The notes: a model not told the origin generated them from the letters alone. A stretch of 64,000 nt of DNA from Bryobacteraceae bacterium (GCA_019748195.1 JAIEPW010000029.1:32055-96054), one strand, 5' to 3'; counted from the first letter of the stretch, positions 28,496 through 37,914 are shown. Translations and numbers: made by a program.

Positions 28496-30520
28496 TTGAA
28501 GCGCTTCTTGGTCGCGGCCTTTGCCGCGCTGACCGCAATGGGCCAGACCGAATATCATTTCTCCGACGGCGGTAGGACAACCACCTACCAGCTTTCCGCC
28601 GACGAAGTGTTCACAACGAAGGGCGCGAGCGTGGGCAACGTGCTTCGCCAGGCCGCCTGGGGAGACGGCGTCGTGAGCGTGATGCGCTCCGTAGCCGCCA
28701 TGAACAGCATTCGCGAATCGAAAGCTGACGGCCGAAAAGGCATGGCGCCGGTGTTTTACAACCGCGGCGAGCTGCCGCCGCCCGAGGTGCTCGCCGCCAT
28801 GCCGGAATCGCAGCGGCTGCGGCGAATGGAAGTCGCGCGCCGCACCATGACCGCCAAGCTGCTGGTGAAAGCGGGAGAGGCACGCTACGGCGAACTTGCG
28901 TCCACCCAGCCGTCCGGGATGGAGCGGAGCGCCTTGAACGGCTGGACCCTGGTGAGCTATGCCGACCCCTTCGCGGCTCTGGATGCGGCCGATTGGATGA
29001 TCGCGCAAGGCGGCTGGGAGTTCACGCCCGTGTTTGCGCGCGTGCTCAAAGTCCGGCAGGCGTTGCAGCGGCCGGTGAACGATCCCCTCTATCCCAACCA
29101 ATGGCACCTGGACGGAGCGGCGCCGCGCAACCTGAACATGAAGGCCACCTGGGACGCGGTCACCGGCAAGGGAATCAACATCGCCGTCGTGGACGACGGG
29201 CTCGAGGTTGCCCACGAGGATCTGACGGCCAGCGTTTACCCGATCTCGTCGGGATACCACCGGAACTTCAAGTCCGACGGCGAGCGGAACGATCCCTCGC
29301 CGCTGGTGGCGAAAGACAATCACGGCACGAACTGCGCCGGCCTGATCGGCGCCACCGGCTTCAACAGCATCGGCCTGACGGGCGTGGCGCCGGAGTCGAT
29401 GATGATGGGCTTGCGGCTGATCGGCGGGGCAACGGCGGAGGACGCCGAGTCCACCGCGATGGGCTGGCAGCCGGACGGCTTGATCGTGCACATCTCCAGC
29501 AACAGTTGGGGCGCGGCCGACGACGCCAAGGCGGACGGTCGCGACAGCGCCCTGAAGAAAGCCGCGATGGAGAAGGCGGCAACGCAGAACCGCGACGGGC
29601 TGGGCACCGTGATCGTCGTTTCGGCCGGCAACGGGCGTTCGGACGGCGATGATTCCAGCTACGACGAGTTTTCGAGCTCGCCCTTCGCCATGGCGGTCGG
29701 CGCGGTGGGCAACGACGGGACGCAGAGCTCCTATTCCGAGAGCGGCCTGAACCTGGCGATTTCGGCCTTTGGCGGCGAGTTCCAGCCGCCCAACGTCATG
29801 TGGACCACGAACAATACCGGCGAGGAAGCGTTCGGGTTGAAGAACACCAATTTCCCCAGCACGATGGCGCCTGTAAACTATACCGACGCGTTCAATGGAA
29901 CCTCGTCGGCGGCCCCGCAGGTGTCCGGCGCGATCGCGCTGCTGCTCCAGGCGAATCCCAAGCTGGGCTATCGCGACGTGAAGGAGATCCTGCTGAAGAC
30001 CGCCGGCAGGGAAGGGCTGAAGCCCGGCAACGAAGCCGAGACGTTCGCCACCAACGGCGGCGGCTTCACCTTCAGCCGTGCCTTCGGCGCGGGCATCCTC
30101 AATGTCGCCGACGCCGTGACGGCGGCCAGGGACTGGGTGAACCTCGGGCCCCTGGTGACGGCCGAAGCTTCAGCCGAAGGCGGCGCGATCGCCGACGACG
30201 GCACGCCTTCCACCGTGAACCTCGACCTGCAATCCGCGAAGATCCGCGTGGAGCACGTGGAGATTACCGTCACCGTGAAGCACGCCAATCGGGGGGATCT
30301 CGGGTTTGCGATCGTTTCGCCCGGCGGGATGACCACGTTTGCCAACAACCGGCCTCCGGACGATGCGGCGGATTTCACGGACTACACGTTCACTTCGCCG
30401 CACTTCTGGGGCGAATCGGCGTCCGGTATCTGGAAGGTGTCGGCGATCGATGCGCGGGCGAACGAGGTCACCGGGAACCTGGTGAGCGTGAAGATCAAGG
30501 TGTACGGGACAGCGCAGTAG
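28496..30520 (+). CDS. Secreted subtilisin/kexin-like serine protease (S8) with P-domain
   Basis: 674 aa if TTG 28496 is used: it follows a ribosome site (AAGGGA, about 10 bases) and begins a signal peptide (KRFLVAAFAALTAMGQ). A GTG at 28439 in the same frame is an alternative. After a propeptide (to about 195), the S8 domain shows AVVDDGLEVAHED (Asp), DNHGTNCAGLIGA (His), the oxyanion Asn in ISSNSWG or SAGNG, and FNGTSSAAPQVSG (Ser). The last 130 residues form a P/Homo-B beta domain (VEHVEITVTVKHANRGDLGF), as in kexin-type convertases. It acts outside the cytoplasm. Confidence 0.9.
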   Translation: MKRFLVAAFAALTAMGQTEYHFSDGGRTTTYQLSADEVFTTKGASVGNVLRQAAWGDGVVSVMRSVAAMNSIRESKADGRKGMAPVFYNRGELPPPEVLAAMPESQRLRRMEVARRTMTAKLLVKAGEARYGELASTQPSGMERSALNGWTLVSYADPFAALDAADWMIAQGGWEFTPVFARVLKVRQALQRPVNDPLYPNQWHLDGAAPRNLNMKATWDAVTGKGINIAVVDDGLEVAHEDLTASVYPISSGYHRNFKSDGERNDPSPLVAKDNHGTNCAGLIGATGFNSIGLTGVAPESMMMGLRLIGGATAEDAESTAMGWQPDGLIVHISSNSWGAADDAKADGRDSALKKAAMEKAATQNRDGLGTVIVVSAGNGRSDGDDSSYDEFSSSPFAMAVGAVGNDGTQSSYSESGLNLAISAFGGEFQPPNVMWTTNNTGEEAFGLKNTNFPSTMAPVNYTDAFNGTSSAAPQVSGAIALLLQANPKLGYRDVKEILLKTAGREGLKPGNEAETFATNGGGFTFSRAFGAGILNVADAVTAARDWVNLGPLVTAEASAEGGAIADDGTPSTVNLDLQSAKIRVEHVEITVTVKHANRGDLGFAIVSPGGMTTFANNRPPDDAADFTDYTFTSPHFWGESASGIWKVSAIDARANEVTGNLVSVKIKVYGTAQ

Positions 30521-30623
30521 TAGGTGCGCGTCGGTCAGGGTTCGACGCGGATTGCCAAGTTCCCTCGCAAAACCAGACGGCTGGGCGGAGACTCTAAGGT
30601 CGCCGCCCGCCGCGATCTGCATT

Positions 30624-31529
30624 TTATAGACGGTTTCGGAAGGTCATAAACCACTGCGCATGGCGCGCCACGGAACCTGCCCCGTCTCTCGTTAGCAGCA
30701 TTTGCAAGTGACGTGCCTGGGCGCGCACGGCCGCGTCCTGGCTGGATGCAGCGCGGGCGAGAACTCCTCGCACGGCATTGTCACCCTGACCGGCGGCGCC
30801 GCCGAGCTCCCGGAACAGCGCGGCGATCTTTGCGTCAGCGGCCGAGTAGTATTCCCGAATGCGGTCTCGCGATGCGCCCACTGAGCTTCCATCTTCAAAT
30901 TCGGCATACAGAACAACGGCCTTGGCTGCGACCGGCGCTTCTTTTCCACTTAATGTGAGCTGCCACTCGCGCTCACGGAGCAAACCCGGAACAGTTGCCC
31001 CCTCCGGAAACGCCCAGCCATCCTCCCGGACTGCAAATCGAATCGCCCCCGATCGAAATTGAAACTCCCAGCCCCAAACAACCCGTGTCAATGCCGCCGT
31101 GCCCTTGTTTCTAATCCGGAGGCGCAGCATGTCTTCGTAGGTGGCGCTTTCCACCGAAATGGGAGCATAAGAGTGAACATGCAGTGGTACGGCCCTGCCG
31201 CCCGCCAGCCGGAATTCGATCGTGGATACGGTTTGGCCCGGAGTTTCGAACACGAAATCCTCGCCGCCCGGTCCGTTGGAACAACTGCTTCCGCTGCACT
31301 TCAAAGTCACGCAGCTTCGTCCGAGCGAGCCTTGTGTCCTGCAGCACGAGCCACAATTGTGGCAGCTTCCGTCATCACAATTACAGTCTGTTGTGGCTCC
31401 GCCAATCGTACAACTGCAGCTCAGCGTTATGCCCTCGCCGCACCCACTACAATTCGCCGACGCCGTACAGGCCAGGAGCTGACCCGCGGAACAGGCCAAC
31501 ATCAAGGTCGCCCAAATCCAACTTCTCAT
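30624..31529 (-). CDS. Secreted cysteine-rich protein, unknown function
   Basis: 301 aa starting at ATG 31529 after a strong ribosome site (AGGAGGT). Signal peptide, then a short very Cys-rich segment (about residues 20-85: CSGCGEG, CSCTIGG, CNCDDGSCHNCGSCC, 15 or more Cys), likely disulfide-bonded or metal-binding. The rest (about 95-300) is a beta-rich part with two helical stretches at the end and no Cys. No family recognised. It converges with the S8 protease gene. Confidence 0.75.
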   Translation of the reverse strand: MRSWIWATLMLACSAGQLLACTASANCSGCGEGITLSCSCTIGGATTDCNCDDGSCHNCGSCCRTQGSLGRSCVTLKCSGSSCSNGPGGEDFVFETPGQTVSTIEFRLAGGRAVPLHVHSYAPISVESATYEDMLRLRIRNKGTAALTRVVWGWEFQFRSGAIRFAVREDGWAFPEGATVPGLLREREWQLTLSGKEAPVAAKAVVLYAEFEDGSSVGASRDRIREYYSAADAKIAALFRELGGAAGQGDNAVRGVLARAASSQDAAVRAQARHLQMLLTRDGAGSVARHAQWFMTFRNRL

Positions 31530-31831
31530 GAATGTGTACCTCCTCAGAAGTCACGTTGAACGGGCGAAACCCGACACCGCTTGCAAAGGATAATAGGGGC
31601 AAGACCTACCAGGGGCAAGCACTTTCACCACACAATTTGTGAGGCCGGTAGCGGTAAAGCAGACTGATGGGCGTTCCATGTAGTGAGTAAGCGTCACACA
31701 AGACAGAAGTTAGGAAAATAAAAGAGTAGGAAGAAAGCACAAACTACCTGCCATTCAGCGAAGGTCATTAAGAGCGATTCGTTATACGTCCGCGAATATG
31801 TCGGGTTCCCTGCGAGTTCGCTCTAGTGCTC
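31530..31831. other. Intergenic stretch without a gene
   Basis: About 300 bases, AT-richer than the surroundings, between two minus-strand genes. It holds a repeated octamer GGGGCAAG (near 31598 and 31612) and the leader of the Cys-rich gene, but no ORF or clear hairpin terminator was seen. Confidence 0.5.
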
Positions 31832-34330
31832 TTAGTCCCACCGCAAACTGACCGCGGGATCCACCCGCAGCGCCCGCCGCGCGGGCCACAAAGCCGCCGC
31901 CACGGCAGTTGCGAAGAACACCGCCAGACCAGCCGCGTGCGAGGGCCAATCCCACGGGCTCAGCCCGTTCAGCGCGGAGCGCAATACCTGCGACAACCCG
32001 AGAGCAGTCAGAATTCCTGAAGCTGCTCCAACCAGGAGCGGAGCGCGGTATTGCTCCAGAACCACCCGCAGCACATCGCCGCTCCGCGCGCCCAAGGCCA
32101 GTCGAATGCCGATCTCGCGCGAGCGCTGCGCCACTGTATAGGCAACCAAACCGAAGATGCCGACAGCGGCCAAGGCGAGAGCGGCTACTCCGAGAAGAGC
32201 CGCCATCGCGGCCGTGCTGCGCGCCCGTCCGGCACGCTCGGCCGCAAGGTTCCGAAGCAGTTGAACTGACGGTGTGACGCCGCCGCTCTCCGCCGCGCCC
32301 CGAAAGTCAGCGATCCGGTCGGCCGGGTCGCCTTCGGTTCGGACGGCCAGCAGCATCATGCCCGCCAGACCCTCGTCGATCGGAGTGTATGCCTCGCCGT
32401 AGCCGGCATCATGCGACTTCCAGGCCTGGGTGTCGGCGACGATTCCCACCACGGTACGTTTGCCGAAGCCCTCGATCACACGTCCGAGTGCCTCGCCCTC
32501 GGGGAACAGCCGCCGGGCGGTGGACTCGCTGAGGATGGCGGCGTCTCTTTCCCGATCGCCGTACAGCCGCCCCCGCGTAAGCGGAATACCCATCGCCGCG
32601 AAGTAGGCCGGATCGGCGGAATTGGTCACCAAGGCGATCGGCGGATTGCGAAGATGGGCCACCGAAAGCCGGTCCCCCAGCGGGATCAGCAGCGTCGCGG
32701 CGACCTCCACAACCCCGGGCACGGATTGCAGCCGGGTTTTCATCTCTTGCAGCCGCTGCCGGGCTGCCGCGCCGTTCAGGCCGCGCGCCTGGAGTTCGGG
32801 GTCGATAATGACGACGTGGGCGGCATCGAACCCCTGTCCGGCGCCGCTGAGTGCCCGGACCCCCCGATCGAGCAACGCGGATAAGATCACCAACACGCAC
32901 CCTACGGCCACTTGCGCGGCGATCAGGATCCGCCGGGCGCGCGTGCCCCGCAGTCCGCCGCGCACCGCCGCGAACGCGGGCGCAAGGCCGAATGCCAGCA
33001 CGGAAAGCAGGGTCAGGACCGCGGCGATCGCCGCCACGCGCCAATTCAGCGCCAGGCCGTCCGCGGGCGCGGCCTGTGTGCGCAGAATAAGAACTCCCGC
33101 CCAGTGACTGGCAACAAGGCCCGCGGTGACGCCGATCAAACCGAGCAGCAGGCTCTCCGTGAGAAGCTGGCGGACAATCCGTGCCTTCCCCGCGCCCACC
33201 GCCATGCGGACGTCCCATTCCCGTTCGCGCGCCGCCCCGCGCGCCAGCAGCATGTTGCCGAGATTGGCGCAGCAGCTCAGCAGGATCAGCAAGACCAGCC
33301 CAGTCATCCCGAGCACGGCGGAAAGCGTATCCGCGTCATCGAGATGACCCGGGGAACCGGCTGGGCGCGGTTCGAGATGCTCGGCTTTCCAGACCGCCTT
33401 TGGTTCCAGGCGGCCGAGGGCGGCCACCATCGGCCGCAAGGCCTCGCGGGCCCCTGCCGGAGTCTGGTCCGCCCGAAGCATGCCGAACATCTGACACTCG
33501 TTCTTTTCGAAAGACGTAAGCAGGTCGCTTCCGGGAAAGAGGTCCGCGTGACGCTCCATCGGCAGCCACACATCGATGTTGCGGCCGGTATGGAAGTCGT
33601 AGGGCAGGACGCCCGCCACGGTAACCGGCTTGCCGTTCAGTTGGATTACGCTGCCGGGAACGGCAGGGTTTTGAGCCAGGCGCGAACTCCAGAACGCGTG
33701 GCTCAGGACCGCCACCGGCGCGGCCGCCCTCCGGTCATCCTCAACCGTGAGAATCCGGCCCAAGGCGGGACGCACGCCGAGGTCGGCCAGGTAATTGCCA
33801 GTCACGAAGTGCGCCTCCACGGCGGCGCTTTTGCGATCCCCAAGAGTGAGCCGCCCCCCGGCGACGCCCATCACCGACGCGAGAGCCGTATTGTGAGCCG
33901 CGTAAAAGCGCACCGCCGCGCACGACATCGACGTCGCCGACGCCTCCGGGCTGTGCCGGTCAAAGCGTTGAAAACGTTCCGGAGTGCGAATCGGAAGCGG
34001 CTTCAAAAACGCCAAGTCGAATACCCGGAAGGCGGCGAGGTTCACGCCCAGCCCGAGCGAGAGGATCAGCGTGGCCGCGATCGTGAAACCCGGGTTCCGG
34101 ATAAGCTGGCGGAAACCGAAGCGCAGATCCTGCGCCAGTTGGTCCAACCAGGTCCAGCCCCACGCATCGCGCGATTCCTCCCGAAGCCGCAGCGGACTGG
34201 CGCCGAAGGCTGCCGCCGGCCGGCTGTCGCGAACCATCATCTCGCGGTGAAACGCAATTTCATCTTCCAGCTCGAGCTCGCGCCGGCGGCGCGAAAGCAA
34301 GTAGGCGAGCTTGCGCCACAAGGTGTTCAT
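31832..34330 (-). CDS. ADOP-family ABC transporter permease (MacB-like)
   Basis: 832 aa. The N-terminus (LWRKLAYLLSRRRRELELEDEIAFHREMM) and length match the acidobacterial duplicated orphan permease family (TIGR03434): first helix near 100, a MacB-type periplasmic domain, three helices, then a second periplasmic domain and three final helices ending LRVDPAVSLRWD. Key segments are RFGFRQLIRNPGFTIAATLILSLG and REIGIRLALGARSGDVLR. No ATPase gene is adjacent, as is usual for this family. The PadR gene 9 bases upstream is the common partner and probably controls it. Confidence 0.93.
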   Translation of the reverse strand: MNTLWRKLAYLLSRRRRELELEDEIAFHREMMVRDSRPAAAFGASPLRLREESRDAWGWTWLDQLAQDLRFGFRQLIRNPGFTIAATLILSLGLGVNLAAFRVFDLAFLKPLPIRTPERFQRFDRHSPEASATSMSCAAVRFYAAHNTALASVMGVAGGRLTLGDRKSAAVEAHFVTGNYLADLGVRPALGRILTVEDDRRAAAPVAVLSHAFWSSRLAQNPAVPGSVIQLNGKPVTVAGVLPYDFHTGRNIDVWLPMERHADLFPGSDLLTSFEKNECQMFGMLRADQTPAGAREALRPMVAALGRLEPKAVWKAEHLEPRPAGSPGHLDDADTLSAVLGMTGLVLLILLSCCANLGNMLLARGAAREREWDVRMAVGAGKARIVRQLLTESLLLGLIGVTAGLVASHWAGVLILRTQAAPADGLALNWRVAAIAAVLTLLSVLAFGLAPAFAAVRGGLRGTRARRILIAAQVAVGCVLVILSALLDRGVRALSGAGQGFDAAHVVIIDPELQARGLNGAAARQRLQEMKTRLQSVPGVVEVAATLLIPLGDRLSVAHLRNPPIALVTNSADPAYFAAMGIPLTRGRLYGDRERDAAILSESTARRLFPEGEALGRVIEGFGKRTVVGIVADTQAWKSHDAGYGEAYTPIDEGLAGMMLLAVRTEGDPADRIADFRGAAESGGVTPSVQLLRNLAAERAGRARSTAAMAALLGVAALALAAVGIFGLVAYTVAQRSREIGIRLALGARSGDVLRVVLEQYRAPLLVGAASGILTALGLSQVLRSALNGLSPWDWPSHAAGLAVFFATAVAAALWPARRALRVDPAVSLRWD

Positions 34331-34339
34331 GGGTTTGTC

Positions 34340-34666
34340 CTAAGCGAAATCGAGAATCGCGCGGATCGCGGCGTTGACCCGCTGATACTCCGCCACTTCG
34401 GAATCGAGCTGCCGGCGTCCTTCCTTCGTAAGCCGGTAGAAGCGCACCCTGCGATTGGTCTCCGAGACGCCCCATTCCGATTCCAGCCAGCCCTTCATCA
34501 GCATGCGCTGCAGCGCGGGATACAGCGAACCTTCCTCGGCCTCCAGCACCGAATCAGAAACTTGCCGGATGCGCTGGGCGATCGCGTAGCCATGGAGCGA
34601 TCCGGTGCGCAGGACGCGCAGGATGAGGAGGGGGAGAGTTCCCGGAGGCATATCCGCGCTAGGCAT
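34340..34666 (-). CDS. PadR-family transcriptional regulator
   Basis: 108 aa. Winged helix typical of PadR: GTLPLLILRVLRTGSLHGYAIAQRI, EEGSLYPALQRM (recognition helix) and wing RRVRFYRLTKEG, then a dimerisation helix. It sits 9 bases before the ADOP permease gene, the standard pairing in Acidobacteriota, so it likely represses this two-gene unit. Confidence 0.95.
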   Translation of the reverse strand: MPSADMPPGTLPLLILRVLRTGSLHGYAIAQRIRQVSDSVLEAEEGSLYPALQRMLMKGWLESEWGVSETNRRVRFYRLTKEGRRQLDSEVAEYQRVNAAIRAILDFA

Positions 34667-34721
34667 AGATGAAATAGGGATATCTCAAGTACGCCTGTCC
34701 TGTCAAGCTCCGGCTGGCACG

Positions 34722-35084
34722 CTATCGGGAGCTCAGTACAAACTGATTCCCATCCGCATCCCGGAAAATCGCCGACGTTCCCCAATCCTGCTTCTCGACA
34801 TCCTTGACGAACTCGACGCCCTTGGCCTTCATCTCCCTCGCGGTGGCCTCCACATCTTCGGCCCAGAACGTGACGTTCATGAACCCCCCCGGCGTGAGGC
34901 CGCCGTCGAAGCGGAACAGGACCAGCCGCGTGTCCGCGCCCGGGATCCCCAGCTCGATCCAGCGCTGCGTCCCGTCGAAGGGCTGATCGGTCAGGATCCG
35001 GAATCCCAGCTTTTCCGTGTAGAAATCCACCGCGCGGTCCTGATCGGTTACCGGGATGGATGCGAACTTCACTCCGCGAATCAT
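34722..35084 (-). CDS. VOC-superfamily (glyoxalase/bleomycin-resistance-like) protein
   Basis: 120 aa from ATG 35084, with ribosome site GGAGGA 5 bases upstream; a longer frame to 35222 crosses the divergent promoter and was rejected. Two beta-alpha-beta-beta-beta units typical of VOC proteins: VKFASIPVTDQDRAVDFYTEKLGF and GGFMNVTFWAEDVEATAREM, with IFRDADGNQFVLS at the end. A metal site is probable but its ligands are not certain. It is divergent from the regulator at 35160. Confidence 0.88.
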   Translation of the reverse strand: MIRGVKFASIPVTDQDRAVDFYTEKLGFRILTDQPFDGTQRWIELGIPGADTRLVLFRFDGGLTPGGFMNVTFWAEDVEATAREMKAKGVEFVKDVEKQDWGTSAIFRDADGNQFVLSSR

Positions 35085-35142
35085 GGTTTTCCTCCAACGC
35101 CATTTTCGCCGCGAAGCGCGGCCGCGGCAATTATCTATGTTG

Positions 35143-35160
35143 TTATACGCTATAGTGTAA
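35143..35160. promoter_or_regulatory. Inverted repeat over the start of the helix-turn-helix gene
   Basis: TTATAC-N6-GTGTAA, an imperfect dyad ending on the A of the ATG, with TATAGT (35151-35156) inside, in the divergent region between the VOC gene and the regulator. Candidate autoregulatory operator. Confidence 0.35.
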
Positions 35161-35507
35161 TGCGGCATATCGAGATCGATGAGTACGTGATGGATGTCCT
35201 GCTGCCGGACCTGGCTGGTCATGACCGCGCGCCCAACGCGTTCCTGATCTACCTGGTCATTTGGGCACGGCTGTTCCGCGGCGGGGAGCGGCGCGCCGCG
35301 CTCAGCCTGCGCCAGCTCGCCGAAAATAGCGGCCTTTCAAAATCGGCGGTGCAGAAAGCCGTCGCACGCCTGCATCGGCGCGGGCTGGTGGTGATTCACA
35401 AGGCCTCGGCTACGGCGGTGCCGGAGTATGAGCTTCCCCGGCACTGGCTGCGCCGCCGCGCAAACGCATGGAAACGCTCCGCGGCGCGACCCACCATGCC
35501 ACAATAA
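35160..35507 (+). CDS. Small helix-turn-helix regulator
   Basis: 115 aa from ATG 35160; the frame is open much further upstream but only as the antisense of the VOC gene. The HTH lies at about residues 47-72 (LSLRQLAENSGLSKSAVQKAVARLHRRGLV), similar to replication-initiator or GntR-like winged helices, with a short basic C-terminus. It may control itself and the divergent VOC gene through the inverted repeat over its start. Confidence 0.75.
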   Translation: MRHIEIDEYVMDVLLPDLAGHDRAPNAFLIYLVIWARLFRGGERRAALSLRQLAENSGLSKSAVQKAVARLHRRGLVVIHKASATAVPEYELPRHWLRRRANAWKRSAARPTMPQ

Positions 35508-35528
35508 GAAAATCGCGAAAGACCGCAC

Positions 35529-36881
35529 ATGAAAAATCGCTTCCTCGCCTGCATCCTCACTCTGGCGTGCGCCGGGCTGGCCGCGGCTCAGTCCAAGAAA
35601 TTCAAGCCGGGCATGAACTTCTATTCGATCGAACAGGACATTCAGCTCGGCAGGGAAGCGGCCGCCGAGTTCGAAAAGAAGCTGGCGATAGTCAACAACC
35701 AGGAGCTGCTGAGCTACATCCGCGGCATCGGCGACCGCCTGACGGCGTCGCCCGCTGCCGGCAAATTCCCCTACACCTGGCGTATCGTGAATGACAAGTC
35801 CATCAATGCCTTCGCGCTTCCCGGCGGTCCGATGTTCGTCAATACGGGCTTGCTGCTGAATGCCGATAATGAGGCTCAGGTGGCCGGCGTGCTCGCGCAC
35901 GAGATCTCTCACATCGTGCTCCGCCACGGCACCAACCAGATGTCCAAGCAACAACTGCTGGGAGGGTTGGGCGCGGGCGCTGGAATCTTTCTGGGCAACT
36001 CCGGCAGCATCCTCGGCCAGCTCGGGCAGTTGGGTATCGGCCTCGGCTTGCAAAGCGTGCTGCTGAAGTACTCCCGCGGCGCGGAAAAGGACTCCGATCT
36101 GCTCGGCTCTCAGATCATGAACGACGCCGGCTACAACCCCGTGGAGATGGCGCGTTTCTTCGAGAAGCTGCAGTCTGAGAGCGGCAAGCGCAGCGGCATC
36201 GAGGAGTGGTTCTCCAGCCATCCCAATCCCGGCAACCGCGTCCGCGACGTCGAAAGGGAGGTCACCACGCTGCCGCGACGGACCTACTCGGCGGGCAATC
36301 CCGCCACGCTCGCGCGGGCCAAGCAAGTGGCCGGCGGAATTCCGGCGGCGCCGAAACCGGCTGTGCCCGGGCAGGGAACTACGTTGCCCGCTCCTGCCAC
36401 GCTGCGCCCCTCGGCACAGTTGCGGAATCATCAAGCCCCATCTTTTTCAATTGATTATCCATCCAATTGGGATGCTTTAGGTGATGCCCAGCGCCCGGAC
36501 GTCATCTTTGCCGCCAAGGGCGGAGTGGTCCAGGATCAGCAGGGTCCGAATGTCGCCTACGGAACGTTGGTGGGATTTCAACCCAACAAGCCGGGCGATC
36601 TCGCGCCGCTTACCCAAGAGCTGATGGACGGATTCGTCCGTACGGTGCCGGGCGCCAAAGTCACCGCGAACCCCCGGCCAATCTCGGTTCAGGGCCAGAA
36701 TGCGATGCTCACTCAGATGAGCGCGCATTCGGCCTTTCCCAACGAGACGGAGCAGATCGTGGTGGTGACAATCCCGCACGGTGGCGGCCTTTACTACTTC
36801 GCGTTCGTTGCGCCGCAAAGCGAGTATCGGGCGGCCGAACCAGTGTTTCAGCAGATGTTGAGGAGTCTGCGATTCCGCTAA
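35529..36881 (+). CDS. Secreted M48-family zinc metallopeptidase
   Basis: 450 aa with a signal peptide (MKNRFLACILTLACAGLAAAQ). The M48 domain shows NAFALPGGPMFVNTGLL, the zinc motif HEISH (in VLAHEISHIVLRHG) and the third-ligand region EKDSDLLGSQIMNDAGYNP, as in BepA/LoiP-like proteins; a Gly-rich stretch between them may be a loop or membrane-interacting part. The last 150 residues form a separate alpha/beta domain starting near FSIDYPSNWDALGD. Likely an envelope quality-control protease. Confidence 0.92.
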   Translation: MKNRFLACILTLACAGLAAAQSKKFKPGMNFYSIEQDIQLGREAAAEFEKKLAIVNNQELLSYIRGIGDRLTASPAAGKFPYTWRIVNDKSINAFALPGGPMFVNTGLLLNADNEAQVAGVLAHEISHIVLRHGTNQMSKQQLLGGLGAGAGIFLGNSGSILGQLGQLGIGLGLQSVLLKYSRGAEKDSDLLGSQIMNDAGYNPVEMARFFEKLQSESGKRSGIEEWFSSHPNPGNRVRDVEREVTTLPRRTYSAGNPATLARAKQVAGGIPAAPKPAVPGQGTTLPAPATLRPSAQLRNHQAPSFSIDYPSNWDALGDAQRPDVIFAAKGGVVQDQQGPNVAYGTLVGFQPNKPGDLAPLTQELMDGFVRTVPGAKVTANPRPISVQGQNAMLTQMSAHSAFPNETEQIVVVTIPHGGGLYYFAFVAPQSEYRAAEPVFQQMLRSLRFR

Positions 36882-36885
36882 ACGA

Positions 36886-37503
36886 GTGACCTACGACGCT
36901 CTGCTGTTCGATTTCGATGGCGTACTGGCGGATTCCGAACCGATTCATTATCAGGTGTGGAACGAGATCCTTGCGCCTTACGGCGTGGACATCCCCTGGG
37001 ACCGGTACGTTCAGGAATGCATCGGCGTCGCCGACCGCGCCATGATCCAGCGCCTCTGCGAGGAACGCGAGCCACCGATCGGCTTCGATGAGCTCTGGGC
37101 CCGGTATCCGGAGAAGAAGGCGCTGTTCAGCCGCCGGATGGCCGAATCGGAGGTGTTTCACGCCTCGACCGTCGACCTGATTCACAGGCTGAACGGGCAT
37201 TGGAAGCTGGCGGTAGTGTCTTCCAGCGGCCGCTCGGAGGTGGAGCCGCCACTGGTGCGGGCCGGGATCCGCGAGCGATTCGACGTTCTGGTGTGCGGGC
37301 TGGAAGTTCCGCGCCTGAAACCGGCCCCCGATCCTTACCTGCGTGCGGCGGAGTTGCTGCAAGCAAGAAAACCCCTGGTTATTGAGGATTCCGACGCCGG
37401 CGTAGCGGCTGGAAGGGCAGCCGGGTTCGAAGTGCTGCGCATCGGGAGCCCGGCGGAGTTGGCCGCAGCCCTCAGGGCGGCGTTAGGACTTAAGTTGACA
37501 TAA
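36886..37503 (+). CDS. HAD-superfamily phosphatase, beta-phosphoglucomutase-like
   Basis: 205 aa from GTG 36886, four bases after the peptidase stop. HAD motif I FDFDGVLADSE, motif II VVSSSGRS, the lysine in LKPAPDPYL and motif IV IEDSDAGVAAGRAAG, with an alpha-helical cap after motif I. It dephosphorylates or isomerises a small sugar phosphate; the exact substrate is unknown. This is the last host-like gene: phage genes begin just after it. Confidence 0.9.
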   Translation: MTYDALLFDFDGVLADSEPIHYQVWNEILAPYGVDIPWDRYVQECIGVADRAMIQRLCEEREPPIGFDELWARYPEKKALFSRRMAESEVFHASTVDLIHRLNGHWKLAVVSSSGRSEVEPPLVRAGIRERFDVLVCGLEVPRLKPAPDPYLRAAELLQARKPLVIEDSDAGVAAGRAAGFEVLRIGSPAELAAALRAALGLKLT

Positions 37504-37610
37504 TATCTGTTATCGGAAGTGTAGTCGGCCTAACACTCGCGGTGGTGGCTGCGGATGCGGATTGGCTAAGAGGTGCCCGTTGCGGCACCCGGACCGGAGC
37601 GACAGGTGCC
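37495..37610 (+). promoter_or_regulatory. Candidate promoter and leader at the left end of the prophage
   Basis: TTGACA (37495-37500) overlaps the stop codon of the HAD gene, followed by a short dyad ATAATATCTGTTAT and a poor -10 (TGTAGT at 37520). Further on, GGTGCC / GGCACC (37572-37577 and 37584-37589) forms a perfect hairpin and a second GGTGCC at 37605 could pair instead, an attenuator-like arrangement. The -10 box is weak. Confidence 0.3.
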
Positions 37611-37731
37611 ACCCTATCGCCGCCGGCCGAGCTCGAGCGCCGTTGACCGCCGAGTGTGGTCCCCCTCAGTATCCACACCCGGTCGCGCGCGCGCAGGCCA
37701 GCGGGGACAATTTCAAACCCGAGAGGCCAAT

Positions 37732-37914
37732 ATGCCGCTGCCGAGTGCGGTGCTTCGACGCAACCGACGATCCTACTCCAGATCTCCACGCTGGGTTATT
37801 TCCGCCTGGCGCCGCCACGAGCGGGCTCAATGGAGGCAGACCCTTAACGCCGTAGCGTTTCGCGACTTTGCCACGGTCGCGGAGATGCTGGGCGACGGAG
37901 GCTACGCCCTATGA
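37732..37914 (+). CDS. Small basic phage protein
   Basis: 60 aa starting at ATG 37732 after a GAGAGG ribosome site; very Arg-rich N-terminal half (AVLRRNRRSYSRSPRWV) and an acidic end (EMLGDGGYAL). Its stop overlaps the start of the next gene (ATGA), which supports translation. Function unknown. Confidence 0.5.
   Translation: MPLPSAVLRRNRRSYSRSPRWVISAWRRHERAQWRQTLNAVAFRDFATVAEMLGDGGYAL

Noticed and set aside
32912..34672. Long plus-strand frame opposite the ADOP permease
   Set aside because: Antisense shadow of a family-matched gene, composition extreme.
37490..37789. Minus-strand 99-residue frame at the phage left end
   Set aside because: No ribosome site, low-complexity end, and it runs over the hairpins; no family features.
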